A stretch of 50,904 nucleotides of DNA from assembly GCA_023387655.1 (NCBI GenBank), contig JAEWHR010000083.1:1-50904 (forward strand), in the 5' to 3' direction. A model generated the notes under the pieces. It saw nothing but the letters and a program-made list of their open reading frames with translations. It did not search any database and was not told the DNA's origin. The DNA is from Bacillota bacterium. Lineage in GTDB: Bacteria > Bacillota > Clostridia > Lachnospirales > Lachnospiraceae. A program made the position numbers and the translations under genes. Shown here piece after piece: positions 26,116-35,491 of the stretch. The stretch's first letter is position 1. The number at the start of each line of letters is the position of its first letter.

Positions 26116-26545
26116 GAATAAATTTATGTTTTTTAACAAAACTGCATTTGTTATATATAACTATATCTATGCATTATGCGGGTTAATGATGCATTAGAAA
26201 TGAGGTATTAGAATTATTTTATTTGATAAAGATAGGGATTATATATGACAAGAGATAACTAGATATTGAATTGATATAGATAGTAATCTATATAATGGTT
26301 TTTTCAAATGGCGGATTATACTATATTTTATTTTTATTGTTTATAGTTTATTGCACTAGGAACTTAAGATTAAAACTTGATCTTATGTAAGGTTTCATCT
26401 TTGTTAACATTAGTTATGGAGTTATAACTAATTTTAATAATCATACCTCAAAACTTGACATAGAGCCTAAAAAACACGACATAAATTGCAAGAATCTATG
26501 TCGTGTCTAATTATTTATATGTTATTTTGAAGATGTATCGCTATC
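26116..26545. other. Intergenic region upstream of arsR
   Basis: AT-rich sequence with the rubredoxin-like gene's terminator at 26474-26506. A GATAGTAATCTAT motif near 26278 looks like a degenerate ArsR half-site pair. No ORF of note. Confidence 0.4.
26474..26506 (-). terminator. Intrinsic terminator after the rubredoxin-like gene
   Basis: ACACGACATA (26474-26483) pairs perfectly with TATGTCGTGT (26497-26506). Minus-strand RNA continues into UUUUUU. Confidence 0.88.
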
Positions 26546-26881
26546 TTACCATTTACCCTTGCTCATATGTCCAGCAAGCTCTGCTTTACATCTTTGTTTG
26601 ATTGTCCAAGCTTCGTCCTTAGCTTTTGTGAAAGCAGCTACACACATTGGATCAAGATTATCTTCGATTCCAACTTGGCTTAATTTAGCGATTTTTTCAG
26701 CTAAATGGATAATCTGCATGTGAATTGAGTTTGTCTTATCAGAACGATATACCTTGTCAGCATCTTCCTTGCTTAATTCAACAAATTTGTCAGCACCCTG
26801 AGCACATTTTGGACATACTTCAGGAGCATTCTCTCCTTCATAGATATATCCACATACATTACACTTAAATAACTTATTCAT
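26546..26881 (-). CDS. Rubredoxin-like domain protein, 111 aa
   Basis: Residues 1-40 form a rubredoxin-type iron site with CNVCGYIYEG (C8, C11) and CPKCAQG (C23, C26), as in the rubredoxin part of rubrerythrins. The remaining 70 residues are helical (MQIIHLAEKIAKL, AAFTKAKDEAWTIKQ) and may pack as a helical partner domain, but no di-iron EExxH pairs are seen. It is probably an electron carrier or oxidative-stress protein of an anaerobe. ATG 26881 follows a GGAGG site. Monocistronic with its own terminator. Confidence 0.82.
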   Translation of the reverse strand: MNKLFKCNVCGYIYEGENAPEVCPKCAQGADKFVELSKEDADKVYRSDKTNSIHMQIIHLAEKIAKLSQVGIEDNLDPMCVAAFTKAKDEAWTIKQRCKAELAGHMSKGKW

Positions 26882-27133
26882 ATTTTAATCCTCCAGTTCA
26901 TTTTCCTTGTTCTGAATATATTTTTTAGGACAATATCTTCTTGATAAATATATTAGTTCAATTACGAATATATACCAGAACAAATTTTATTTAACAAGTA
27001 TACTATTTATTTCATCAACTTGTATAATCCAATTATATATCTATTGATGGAAATAGTCAAATTATGATATAAATTTAACAGAAAATTAACAGATGACTGA
27101 ATAATAAAAGAACCTAATTAAGTTAAGCACTTT

Positions 27134-28246
27134 TTACTCTAAGTTCCCTTTTACTATTGCATTGATTTCGTCGTATGTCATTTGATATTGATAGGAATTA
27201 AGAAATTCGATCCATTCTGTTTTCAACTCATTCATTTGTTTTTGTTGGTTTTTTATATTTTCATCACCTTCAATATAATCATGAAGGTTCATAAAGTAGT
27301 CAATTCCATACTCTTGAATAACATAATCGACAAATGACACATTACACATGAAAAAATACATCCATTCTTGTGAAAAAGTTTGGTACTTATAAATCTTTTC
27401 ATCAGTTGCTAGTGAATTTATATAATCATTTTCTTTCTCTTCTTTTATATCTAATTGATAAATTTGGGATAAATATTGAGTCAAATAATCGTGGATAGGA
27501 ATATTTTTGATACAGTAAGTGTCTTCCCCACCAATTTGCTTATTTACATATTCAGCCAAACCATCATTTAATGATATGGATAGCCCGAATCTATCTATTA
27601 TAGGGTTATAAGAGACAAGATGTGTCAACTCGTGAATAATTGGATTATAGTTGTTAAGAAACAAGTTATCACCAACGGTCAAATAAGTAATCAGTGAATC
27701 ATTTGTGTATTCTACAGGAACTGTTATAGCACCAATTTGCTTATCGGTTATCTTTAGTTTTATATAGAGTGTCTTATATTTTGTATCGTAATTGTCTAAC
27801 CAATTTTCTTTATGTAATAATTCTTCTATATCCTTAATGTATGAGCGTAATGTCTTTTCATAATCCTCTTTTGATTTAAACACTGCTTTGGTATTGTCAT
27901 ATAATGTCCAACAATCATAGTGATATAAGAATTCTATGTTCCTAGTTAGGTAAGGTTCCGATGTAGAATCAGTTACTTCTGCTGTTAAATCTTTCTTTTC
28001 TGTCGTTGCTTCCTTCCCTTCTGTCGCTAATATCTTATCTTCTGTCGTCAAATCCTTCTCTTCTGTCGTTAATTCTTTTTCCTCTGTCATTAGTTCTTTA
28101 TCCTCTGTCGTTAATTCTTTATCTCCTGTTGAGTCTTGATTTTGATTAAAGTCAAGATCTCTTGTAGTATCTGCTCCCTTTATTGGCTTAGAACAGGCGG
28201 TAAGAAGTAATATACAAACTAAGAATAAAATTGAGATATTTTTCAT
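27134..28246 (-). CDS. Gluzincin-type zinc metallopeptidase lipoprotein, 370 aa
   Basis: A lipoprotein signal with lipobox LTAC is followed by a linker of seven heptads of the pattern xKELTTE (residues 42-90), then a peptidase domain. The zinc site is HELTH (H205, E206, H209) with a third ligand E232 in NDGLAEYV, the 22-residue spacing typical of gluzincins (peptidase_MA-like). The active site should face outward from the membrane. The substrate is unknown. ATG 28246 follows AAGAGG. No operon partner is obvious. Confidence 0.82.
   Translation of the reverse strand: MKNISILFLVCILLLTACSKPIKGADTTRDLDFNQNQDSTGDKELTTEDKELMTEEKELTTEEKDLTTEDKILATEGKEATTEKKDLTAEVTDSTSEPYLTRNIEFLYHYDCWTLYDNTKAVFKSKEDYEKTLRSYIKDIEELLHKENWLDNYDTKYKTLYIKLKITDKQIGAITVPVEYTNDSLITYLTVGDNLFLNNYNPIIHELTHLVSYNPIIDRFGLSISLNDGLAEYVNKQIGGEDTYCIKNIPIHDYLTQYLSQIYQLDIKEEKENDYINSLATDEKIYKYQTFSQEWMYFFMCNVSFVDYVIQEYGIDYFMNLHDYIEGDENIKNQQKQMNELKTEWIEFLNSYQYQMTYDEINAIVKGNLE
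27977..28123 (-). repeat. Seven 21-bp tandem repeats within the metallopeptidase gene
   Basis: The in-frame minisatellite encodes seven heptads (xKxLTTE) between the lipobox and the peptidase domain. Such a tract can change length by slippage without breaking the frame and so vary the reach of the enzyme from the membrane. Confidence 0.85.
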
Positions 28247-28564
28247 TTGTTATCCTCTTCTTTCTTATTGACTTTATATAAATCTTCTTTGTATCACATG
28301 GACATGATTTATACTTCATAAATATAGATTATAATAGTGATTTAATATTTTCAATATACATTGCGTGAATTATGTTTTTTTGTGATTGAATGACAATATG
28401 GCTAAAGCGAAGAAACGTTATGAAACCAGAGCATACTTTATGAAACAAATTCAGATGCCGTAAGAGATGATTTTAACTAGCGATTAAAATCATCTCTTAC
28501 GGCATCTGTTCATGCTTTTAATATTCTTTTCTTGAACATGAAAGGATGTCATTAAAGTACTTAT
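28247..28564. other. Intergenic region with a long palindrome
   Basis: The only structured element is the 24-bp inverted repeat at 28452-28508. The rest is AT-rich and should hold the promoter of the metallopeptidase gene. No ORF. Confidence 0.5.
28452..28508. repeat. Perfect 24-bp inverted repeat
   Basis: Arms 28452-28475 and 28485-28508 are perfect complements (core ATGCCGTAAGAGATGA) around a 9-nt loop. It lies after the VOC gene stop (minus) and has no U-tract on either strand, so it is stronger than a normal terminator yet lacks the tail. It could still act as an mRNA 3' stabiliser or be a small mobile-element trace. Confidence 0.7.
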
Positions 28565-28930
28565 CTACTTATGACTATGTTGAACAATTTGAATTTCTAC
28601 ACCATTTGGATCATTAATAAAGAAAAAACTGGTAGATGAGTTTGGTGATATTGGACCTCTTATAATTGGTATATTCTTTTCACGCATTAGCTCCATGGCT
28701 TTTTCTAGTGAATCAACCTCAAATCCTATCGAAATTCCAGTACTCTTTGCTGTGTTATCTTTATTATATATTAACTCAACTTTAGTACCTTCACCTTCTC
28801 CTAGCATAGCGATTTCTATCTCATTACCGAGCATAAACCTTTCTGCAACTTTTAGACCGATAATGTCATGATAGAAATTAATCGATTCCTCCATGTTTGC
28901 TACATTAATTGTTATCCAACAGAATTTCAT
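28565..28930 (-). CDS. VOC (glyoxalase/bleomycin-resistance) superfamily protein
   Basis: A 121-residue protein of the vicinal-oxygen-chelate fold: two beta-alpha-beta modules with FCWITINVANMEESINFYHD at the start and FFINDPNGVEIQIVQHS at the end. Metal ligands of true enzymes would be near residue 5 and E115; the first is Ile/Thr, so it may be a binding protein rather than an enzyme. It is followed 42 bp upstream by the MFS gene in the same direction, hence probably co-transcribed. Specific substrate unknown. Confidence 0.82.
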   Translation of the reverse strand: MKFCWITINVANMEESINFYHDIIGLKVAERFMLGNEIEIAMLGEGEGTKVELIYNKDNTAKSTGISIGFEVDSLEKAMELMREKNIPIIRGPISPNSSTSFFFINDPNGVEIQIVQHSHK

Positions 28931-28972
28931 TGTCTTTCTCCTTGTGTTTTTATTATTTTAAATCATATACGA

Positions 28973-30133
28973 TTACTTTTTATGAATCTTATTTACCCAT
29001 TCGACCATGACAAACATTAATATAGTAAACATCATCAAATAAAATGGATAGAAACGTATACTAATTTTCTCAGCGATTATACCAAAGAATGGGGACATTA
29101 ATGTGGTACCAATATAGGCAGAAGCCATCTGCATTCCCATGATGGATTGAGATATGTCTGTACCAAAATTATTCGGTGTTTCGTGCAGTAAACTTGGATA
29201 TATAGGAGCACACCCAAGGCCTACAAGGATTAATCCAACTAATGCAGTTAAGTTTCCAAGTGGCAATAACATGAATATTGTACCAAGAAAAGCAATGACT
29301 TGTCCGATGCGTACCATCATTTTATTGCCTAACATATCTGTAATAAAGCCGGCCAAAAATCTACCCACGGTAATACCTAAGTAGAATAGGGCTGCCCATT
29401 TGGCAGCAGTCTTGGCATTAATCCCTTTAGAAAGAACCAAAAAACTACTTGCCCATAGACCTGCTGTTGCTTCAAGTGAACAATAAGAGAAAAATGCAAT
29501 TAAGATTGCTTTTGCACCTGGAAGTTTTACCGTTTCTTTTACACTAAGTCTTTTTGTATTAGAAACTTCGCTTTCCTTCTCTTTTTGCTTTACTTTCCAT
29601 AAAGGCAGAGACATTAGTAGAAAGATAACAAGGATTATTTGAAGTAAACCGATGGTCTGATACCCGGAATTCCATTTCAAACCATTTGTTAAACAAAGTC
29701 CCATTATGTAAGGGCCTGCAGTCGCACCGATTCCCCAAAAACAATGTAGCCAGCTCATATGGCGTGACTTATAGTGAAGAGCTACAAAATTATTAAGAGC
29801 TACATCCACACTTCCTGCACCAATCCCATAAGGGATCCCCCACAAACATAATTGCCAAAAGGAATTAGAGAAAGAGAATCCAAGTAAAGCAACTGCTGTC
29901 ATAGCAACACTTATCGTTGTTACAACACCAGTATTAAACTTTCGTATCATTCTATCACTAGCAAGACTTGATACAATTGTACCACCCGCAATAATCATGC
30001 TTATGAGCCCTGCACTGGAAAATGATACATTTAGCTCTCGATACATGGATGGCCATGCCGATCCTAAAATAGAATCTGGCAATCCTAGACTAATGAAAGC
30101 AACATATATGACAACCAATAAAATTGAAATCAT
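28973..30133 (-). CDS. Major facilitator superfamily transporter, 386 aa
   Basis: Twelve hydrophobic segments and the MFS loop motif SDRMIRKFNTG between helices 2 and 3, with the related GFITDMLGNKMMVRIG between helices 8 and 9. The N-terminal segment FISLGLPDSILGSAWP is like the fucose/sugar-permease branch. ATG 30133, with GGAG at 9 nt, is preferred to GTG 30139, which would be only 3 nt from it. The likely partner is the VOC gene downstream. Substrate not determined. Confidence 0.88.
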   Translation of the reverse strand: MISILLVVIYVAFISLGLPDSILGSAWPSMYRELNVSFSSAGLISMIIAGGTIVSSLASDRMIRKFNTGVVTTISVAMTAVALLGFSFSNSFWQLCLWGIPYGIGAGSVDVALNNFVALHYKSRHMSWLHCFWGIGATAGPYIMGLCLTNGLKWNSGYQTIGLLQIILVIFLLMSLPLWKVKQKEKESEVSNTKRLSVKETVKLPGAKAILIAFFSYCSLEATAGLWASSFLVLSKGINAKTAAKWAALFYLGITVGRFLAGFITDMLGNKMMVRIGQVIAFLGTIFMLLPLGNLTALVGLILVGLGCAPIYPSLLHETPNNFGTDISQSIMGMQMASAYIGTTLMSPFFGIIAEKISIRFYPFYLMMFTILMFVMVEWVNKIHKK

Positions 30134-30284
30134 ATTCACTATCTCCTTAGTATTTTTATACGTTATAATAATTTTCTATAGATATAATTTTATCTCAATT
30201 TTAGATCTATTACTATAACAATCGTATATTTTTCTCTTTTCGTATGTGTAAGAAACCATCCATTGAATTCTTTGAGACCAGAAA

Positions 30285-31055
30285 CTAAACCCTCTTTCTA
30301 TTAAATCCAACTATTGTTCCTATTCCAGCTAAAACAATCAATAAAATCGTCAATCCAGTAGGAAGACAATAATCACTTAGCATAGCTTTTCCAGCCATTA
30401 GATCTAAGCCAGAGGTTAATTTTGTTGGTAAAAAATCACCAAGTTTAGGAACCATACTAAGTAGATACGTTATTGTATATACGACACCTGTAGTAAGTAA
30501 TACTGCGGTGCTTGAATTAAGAAATGCAGAGCATAGCAGGATTAGGGACAACAGCCATATACCAAATAAATATGAACCCATTGCAGAGAAAGCAATATGA
30601 TTTGCAATGCTATTATCCCAGAAATATGCATTATAAATATAGGTTATTCCAAAGCTTAGCCAATAACAAAGACTCCAACTAAGAAATAAAGTGATACTTT
30701 TGGATATGATAACTTTCCATCTTGGAAGCCCTTTGGTCAGCATATTTATTAAAGTACCCTTCTGATATTCTGAGGTTAATATACCACAGAACATTATGAC
30801 AAGTACAATAAATTCCATGGACATATTTTTATAATATTGTTCCCATGAGGTCATTGCTGTTACAGCTACATTTGTTATAATAATACCCTGCTCTTTCATG
30901 GTATCTGCAAGCATATCAAACATCCATGGAGTTAGCTTTGCAATTGCTGGATTCATTATACCAAAGATAACAAATATAATGAGTAAAATATATAGTTTGC
31001 CAGTTCGGATTAACTCAATGAATTCTTTTTTAGTAAATGCAATTAATTGCTTCAT
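30285..31055 (-). CDS. ABC-2 type permease, 256 aa
   Basis: Six hydrophobic segments and the ABC-2 family start (FTKKEFIELIRTGKLYILL). The middle segment GILTSEYQKGTLINMLTKG is the conserved cytoplasmic coupling loop of NatB-like permeases. The ATG overlaps the stop of the ATPase gene (ATGA), so the two are translated together. It is the last gene of a four-gene operon. Substrate unknown; such systems often export ions or peptides. Confidence 0.9.
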   Translation of the reverse strand: MKQLIAFTKKEFIELIRTGKLYILLIIFVIFGIMNPAIAKLTPWMFDMLADTMKEQGIIITNVAVTAMTSWEQYYKNMSMEFIVLVIMFCGILTSEYQKGTLINMLTKGLPRWKVIISKSITLFLSWSLCYWLSFGITYIYNAYFWDNSIANHIAFSAMGSYLFGIWLLSLILLCSAFLNSSTAVLLTTGVVYTITYLLSMVPKLGDFLPTKLTSGLDLMAGKAMLSDYCLPTGLTILLIVLAGIGTIVGFNRKRV

Positions 31056-31954
31056 TTTTTAACCACCTCCATAAATAAAGATTCTAGGGTTGCTTCCCGC
31101 ATCTCAATTTTTTGTGGGTGGATGTTATTCTCATAGAGAGCTTTCATTGCTTTTAACATATCCTCTTCGTCTCTTTCTTTATATAGAAGCTGAGTTTGAC
31201 TTATGAGTTCACTTCCTGTATATAGTTCAGAAAACCTCTTTGCATCTTCTGTATGGTAGAATTCTATTTCGTATCCATCTCTTCTTCTTAATTTACGAAT
31301 ATCATTCATATTTCCCTGTAATGCAAGCTTACCATTATGAAGTAAGCCAATTTCATCGCAAATTCGTTCTACATCAGAAAGAATATGGGTAGAAAAAACA
31401 ACTGTTGTCTGATTTTTTACCGACTGTAAGATATCAATAATCTCCTTCCTTCCAATTGGGTCTAACGCTGAAGTAGGCTCGTCACAAATCAAGAGTTTTG
31501 GTTTATTTAAAAGTGCTTGTGCAATTCCAAGTCGCTGTTTCATACCTCTAGAAAATCCTTGAATTCGTTTATTTGCCTTTTCAAGTCCAACTAAGTCGAG
31601 TAATTCTATAATCCTATTTTTTAATGGTTTCTCAGGTATTCCTGTTATCTCTCCGCATAATTTTAAATACTCAGTTGGAGTCATATAGCCATAGAATTCT
31701 GGAACATCTGGAAGATATCCGATAAAACGGTTGGTATATGTCTGGCCATAGGTTACATTCATACCATTTACTTGTATAACACCCTGATCCATTTGATATA
31801 AGCCTAGAATCATCTTCATGGTCGTAGTTTTTCCAGCCCCATTTTCACCAATAAAGCCATAAATAGTATTTTCTGGTACTGAAAATGATAAATCATCAAT
31901 CACTTTATTTGAGCCAAAACGTTTAGAAACATGTGACAGTGTTAATATATCCAT
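31052..31954 (-). CDS. ABC transporter ATP-binding protein, 300 aa
   Basis: Walker A GENGAGKTTTMKMI, signature FSRGMKQRLGIAQA, Walker B LLICDEPTSALDPIG and H-loop STHILSD are all intact. The signature has SR in place of the usual SG, which is common in the NatA branch. A C-terminal extension after residue 210 (LRRRDGYEIEFYHTED) is family-typical. ATG 31954 follows GAGG at 9 nt and begins 1 nt after the stop of the preceding gene; longer frames to 32023 are rejected. It energises the permease encoded next. Confidence 0.94.
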   Translation of the reverse strand: MDILTLSHVSKRFGSNKVIDDLSFSVPENTIYGFIGENGAGKTTTMKMILGLYQMDQGVIQVNGMNVTYGQTYTNRFIGYLPDVPEFYGYMTPTEYLKLCGEITGIPEKPLKNRIIELLDLVGLEKANKRIQGFSRGMKQRLGIAQALLNKPKLLICDEPTSALDPIGRKEIIDILQSVKNQTTVVFSTHILSDVERICDEIGLLHNGKLALQGNMNDIRKLRRRDGYEIEFYHTEDAKRFSELYTGSELISQTQLLYKERDEEDMLKAMKALYENNIHPQKIEMREATLESLFMEVVKK

Positions 31955-31955
31955 C

Positions 31956-32165
31956 TTATGCATCCTCTTTTCCAAGTAAGAAATAAAGAATTGGTCCAAT
32001 AAACTGCATTCCAACAATGACAATTATAATCCATAAGGTACGATTTCCCCTCTTGTAATTCTCATGTGTTAAAATGTGTCGGAGACTGATAAATAATAAA
32101 ATAAGTTCTGCAATTACTAATGGTATTAAAAATGGTAAAACATCGGTTAAAGGCATTTGCTTCAT
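31956..32165 (-). CDS. Small membrane protein with PLDc_N-like domain, 69 aa
   Basis: Two hydrophobic helices (about 9-30 and 42-63) with a charged loop and the end YFLLGKEDA, matching the phospholipase_D-nuclease N-terminal (PLDc_N) domain that occurs alone in many Firmicutes. Its start overlaps the HTH gene's stop by 4 bp and its stop is 1 nt from the ATPase start, so it is an integral part of this ABC operon. It probably assists the transporter in the membrane (inference). Confidence 0.8.
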   Translation of the reverse strand: MKQMPLTDVLPFLIPLVIAELILLFISLRHILTHENYKRGNRTLWIIIVIVGMQFIGPILYFLLGKEDA

Positions 32166-33304
32166 AGCTCCCTTCTATTTTCTTTTCTTTCTTTAATTTT
32201 TCTTTCTATTTTCATTTTTAGACTTTGGTATTCCTTAGTATCAAATAGAGCAGATAGAGCAGTATGTTCTATAGCAGGTATTAAACTTTCTAAGACTATT
32301 AAATCATTTCTTGGAGCTTCATTTTGAAGAGTTAATTCTTCAAACCATTCATCGATTCGTGTAAAATAATGATCTCCGTGAAGCTCTAGTCCATTCTCGA
32401 TAAATTTTATACTACCCAGAACAAACTGTGAAAGTTTATGCAGTGCTTTTTCTAATTGATTATATGCACAATAAAAGATTGCAACTTGATAATAAAACTT
32501 TAGTGTGGAATTTGGATGTAAGTTTTCTAATTCATAGAAATCAATGATTTGCTGAATTCTTTGAATGGTTGTAATACAAAAATCATAATCCCGCATTCTA
32601 TAATAAATCATTCCAGTACTATCATCAACTAAGCTTAACAAATGTGTGTATACCGATATCTGACTATGGAAATCAGATTTTTCAACATCTCCAATCATTT
32701 GATAAGCTTGAATTAGTAATAAATCGGTTTGATTTATAAACTGTTTTAGCTTGATTAATGGTTGTAGCTCTTCAATGACTTCTTTCGCATTTCCCAATGC
32801 AAGATTAATAAGGGATTTCATCATAGAAGTTTCACTGCTTATTCTAACATCATTGCATTCTTCGAGTATGTGGTTACAAAGTTCAATCGAATCTTTTAAT
32901 AAAAGAGTTTGCTTATCCGTATCCTTTGTAATAATATAATGATTGAACCATAATATAACTATCTGTGTTAATAGTGAATAACAGGAATAATACTTTTTAA
33001 CGAGAATTTTACTTTTTGCGATTACCTCATCAAAGGGTAACTTAGCAAAATCTGCAGCTAAATCCTGATAACACTTCTTTATCTGTTCTTCGCTTAGCTG
33101 TGGTTCATAGCCAAGCAGTTCATCAATACTGACATTAAAATAGGTTGCAATCTGAGGTAATAACAGGATATCGGGATAACTTTGCTTAGTTTCCCACTTA
33201 GATACGGATGCTTTTGTTACTCCTAAAAAAGCTGCTAACTCATCCTGAGTTATTCCTTTTTTTCGCCTTAATGTAATGATATTCTCTGATACCTTTAGGT
33301 ACAT
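32162..33304 (-). CDS. XRE-family regulator with C-terminal helical repeats, 380 aa
   Basis: Residues 5-60 are a helix-turn-helix (ITQDELAAFLGVTKASVSKWE). The remaining 320 residues are helical, with pairs of amphipathic helices of TPR type (YFARIDEW, QLEKALHKLSQF), as in Clostridial regulators that sense a peptide or ligand. I chose ATG 33304 (GAGGG 5 nt before) over ATG 33316. It heads the operon with the small membrane protein and ABC transporter, so it is most likely their regulator. Confidence 0.88.
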   Translation of the reverse strand: MYLKVSENIITLRRKKGITQDELAAFLGVTKASVSKWETKQSYPDILLLPQIATYFNVSIDELLGYEPQLSEEQIKKCYQDLAADFAKLPFDEVIAKSKILVKKYYSCYSLLTQIVILWFNHYIITKDTDKQTLLLKDSIELCNHILEECNDVRISSETSMMKSLINLALGNAKEVIEELQPLIKLKQFINQTDLLLIQAYQMIGDVEKSDFHSQISVYTHLLSLVDDSTGMIYYRMRDYDFCITTIQRIQQIIDFYELENLHPNSTLKFYYQVAIFYCAYNQLEKALHKLSQFVLGSIKFIENGLELHGDHYFTRIDEWFEELTLQNEAPRNDLIVLESLIPAIEHTALSALFDTKEYQSLKMKIERKIKERKENRREL

Positions 33305-33540
33305 TAAATCCCTCATTTCTTAACAATTTTCACACATGTTAATCGGTAGTTTTAACATGAATCAGTAACTAGGAAAGAAATAAAGCATTTCTGTTCCCAC
33401 TTCTTGCTATCTTTCATTATACACATTTAAATGATTTTTTAAATAGAGTTCTAGTTGATTTTAGGAAACAAAGTCAACCTATAGTAAACTTAACATTCAA
33501 TTAATACAGTGCACGAAAAAATATGAAAGGAGTATTTAGC

Positions 33541-34701
33541 ATGATGTTATCCGTACAAATCGCTTCGAATATTGTTAGAGAAGTTAATTCTGTAATACCA
33601 TTAAAGATTAACATTATGAATGAAAAAGGAATTATTATAGCAAGTTCTGATAAGCCGCGAATTGGCTTTTTTCATGAAGGGGCTATGCGTATTATTGAAA
33701 ATCAAGTTGACGAAATTATGGTACACTATGATGGAGAATTTAATGGCGCACTTCAAGGTATCAATTATCCACTCAAATTACAGGGATATATTATTGGTGT
33801 ACTTGGCATTACTGGAAAGTTTGAAGAAATTGCAAATAGTGCGTTAATCATAAAACGTATGACTGAACTTATCCTAGAAAATACATATTCCGTTGAACAA
33901 AAACAATTAAAGGAAAATGTCTGTAACCGTTACCTGTCAGAGTGGTTAAATGGAGAAGCAAAAAATATTACAACCGATTTTGTAAAACGCGGTAAAGTTC
34001 TTGGGTTTGATATTACCATACCACGTCGTATCTTTGTCTGTAGTTTCTACCATTCAGATCAAAGAGAAAATTTACAGTCTATGCAAGTAATAGAAGAAGC
34101 TGAGAAATATTTAAAGAAAAGGGTTACTAAAAAAGACCCATTAAATCTTTATTTTAAGTCTGGTTCTATCCTTGTTTGTGCAGTTACTGCTACCACTGAT
34201 GAGAGTGTTGAATTACTCGCAGAGGAATTAAAAAGACTGGTGGAGGAAAAGTTCTTAGTAAAGCTAGCAATTGGAATTGATAGTATTGTAGAAAATTTTG
34301 CTTTTGCTCAAACTGCGTTGACACGAGCTCAAAAAGCAAATAAGGCATGTATGCGTACACACAAGCGTGATATTCGATTTTATGATGACTTAAATATGGA
34401 AGTTTTTACGGATGAAATAAGTGAATTATCGAAGCAAGAATTTGTTCATCGTATCTTTAAAGGCTTTCGTAATGAGGAAGTACGTAATACTATGGTATTG
34501 CTAGAGACATTTTATGATTTAGAGGGTTCGATTCAAAAGGTATCAGAACATTTATTTATACATAAAAACACGCTTCAAAACAAGTTAAAAAGAATTGCAG
34601 AGCGAACTGGCTATGATCCAAGGTCAATTCGTCACTCCTCTCTTTTTTATATTGCAATTTATTTTTATCGGGATATTTATGATAGTATGCAGGTATTGTA
34701 A
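33541..34701 (+). CDS. CdaR-type sugar diacid regulator, 386 aa
   Basis: The N-terminal 135 residues match the Diacid_rec domain (VQIASNIVREVNSVIPLKINIMNEKGIIIASS). The middle is a divergent GGDEF-like module, and the C-terminal PucR-type HTH reads LEGSIQKVSEHLFIHKNTLQNKLKRI. In E. coli CdaR activates glycerate/galactarate catabolism. Here a GntP permease and a glycerate kinase follow on the same strand, separated by an opposite-strand gene, so they are the expected targets. ATG 33541 with GGAG at 8 nt is chosen over ATG 33523. Confidence 0.9.
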   Translation: MMLSVQIASNIVREVNSVIPLKINIMNEKGIIIASSDKPRIGFFHEGAMRIIENQVDEIMVHYDGEFNGALQGINYPLKLQGYIIGVLGITGKFEEIANSALIIKRMTELILENTYSVEQKQLKENVCNRYLSEWLNGEAKNITTDFVKRGKVLGFDITIPRRIFVCSFYHSDQRENLQSMQVIEEAEKYLKKRVTKKDPLNLYFKSGSILVCAVTATTDESVELLAEELKRLVEEKFLVKLAIGIDSIVENFAFAQTALTRAQKANKACMRTHKRDIRFYDDLNMEVFTDEISELSKQEFVHRIFKGFRNEEVRNTMVLLETFYDLEGSIQKVSEHLFIHKNTLQNKLKRIAERTGYDPRSIRHSSLFYIAIYFYRDIYDSMQVL

Positions 34702-34749
34702 TGATATTTCTATTATAATTAGTTCAGTCTACAAGGTATAATTATAGGC

Positions 34750-34906
34750 TATATATGACACTCGCGTCCTGCATTCCTCACCCAATTTCGGGACAAGTTG
34801 GCTCGAATCTATGGTCACAATGTGGGAAAATAGAAGAAAAGACGGATACCGTCAAGGATGAAAGGAATGGGAGCATCAGGCCTTGACTGTTTCCGTCTAT
34901 TTTTTT
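34750..34906 (+). ncRNA. Candidate structured RNA ending in a terminator
   Basis: The interval after the CdaR gene is richer in G and C than its surroundings. It contains the small hairpin CCCAATTTCGGG (34782-34793) and closes with an 18-bp stem (34840-34857 with 34881-34898, two mismatches) followed by ATTTTTTT. The 23-nt apical part GATGAAAGGAATGGGAGCATC-like could pair with CATTCC at 34774-34779. This may be a stand-alone small RNA or an elaborate 3' UTR. I recognise no Rfam family. Confidence 0.35.
34840..34906 (+). terminator. Intrinsic terminator after the CdaR gene
   Basis: AGACGGATACCGTCAAGG (34840-34857) pairs with 34881-34898 with two mismatches, followed by a run of seven T. Confidence 0.85.
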
Positions 34907-34981
34907 CTCAAATAGCTTTTCAGTAGTTTTTTCTTGCACACTTTAAGAAGTTTGATTTTCCGCTTAGTAACTGTATACCGC

Positions 34982-35491
34982 TTAAATTCCAAACTCTTTT
35001 GCATAAGTTACAGCACCTCTAATAGGTTTCGCGTCCTCTTGTAGCTGAATCGCCATAAAGTTTTCTGCTGGCATACCGTCAGGAATTTCAATACCAAACT
35101 GTTCAGCTGGAAGATAACCGAAACGCGGATAATAGGATTCACTTCCTAAAACCAGGGAATATTGATAACCCATTTTTTTGGCGATTTTATGGCCTTCTTT
35201 GATTAAGGAAGTACCTATACCCTGCTTTTGATATTTTGGTGACACTGACAGCGGAGCTAAGACAAGCGTGGTATCCTCTCCCACTTTTCCTTCTGTGAAA
35301 AGAATATGCCCTGCGATTTTGCCGTCAATATCTGCAACAAGAGAAAGTTCTGGCACAAATGCATCTCCATTTCTTAAGGCTTCAACTAAATCTTGCTCGT
35401 TTCCATCGCTGTGTTCTGCGGTCGCAAATGCTTCCTTTATAAGGTTGTAAACATCATTGTAATCTTTACTTGTTTCCTGTCTGATTAACAT
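34982..35491 (-). CDS. GNAT-family N-acetyltransferase, 169 aa
   Basis: The acetyl-CoA-binding motif is VSPKYQKQGIGTSLIKEGHKIA (Q-x-x-G-I-G) near residue 80, with the later strand YSLVLGSESYYPRFGYLPAEQFGI typical of YhbS/PA-like acetyltransferases. ATG 35491 follows GGAGG at 7 nt; the frame extends upstream to 35554 without support. It is transcribed against its neighbours and breaks the CdaR-to-GntP module, suggesting a later insertion. Substrate unknown. Confidence 0.9.
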   Translation of the reverse strand: MLIRQETSKDYNDVYNLIKEAFATAEHSDGNEQDLVEALRNGDAFVPELSLVADIDGKIAGHILFTEGKVGEDTTLVLAPLSVSPKYQKQGIGTSLIKEGHKIAKKMGYQYSLVLGSESYYPRFGYLPAEQFGIEIPDGMPAENFMAIQLQEDAKPIRGAVTYAKEFGI

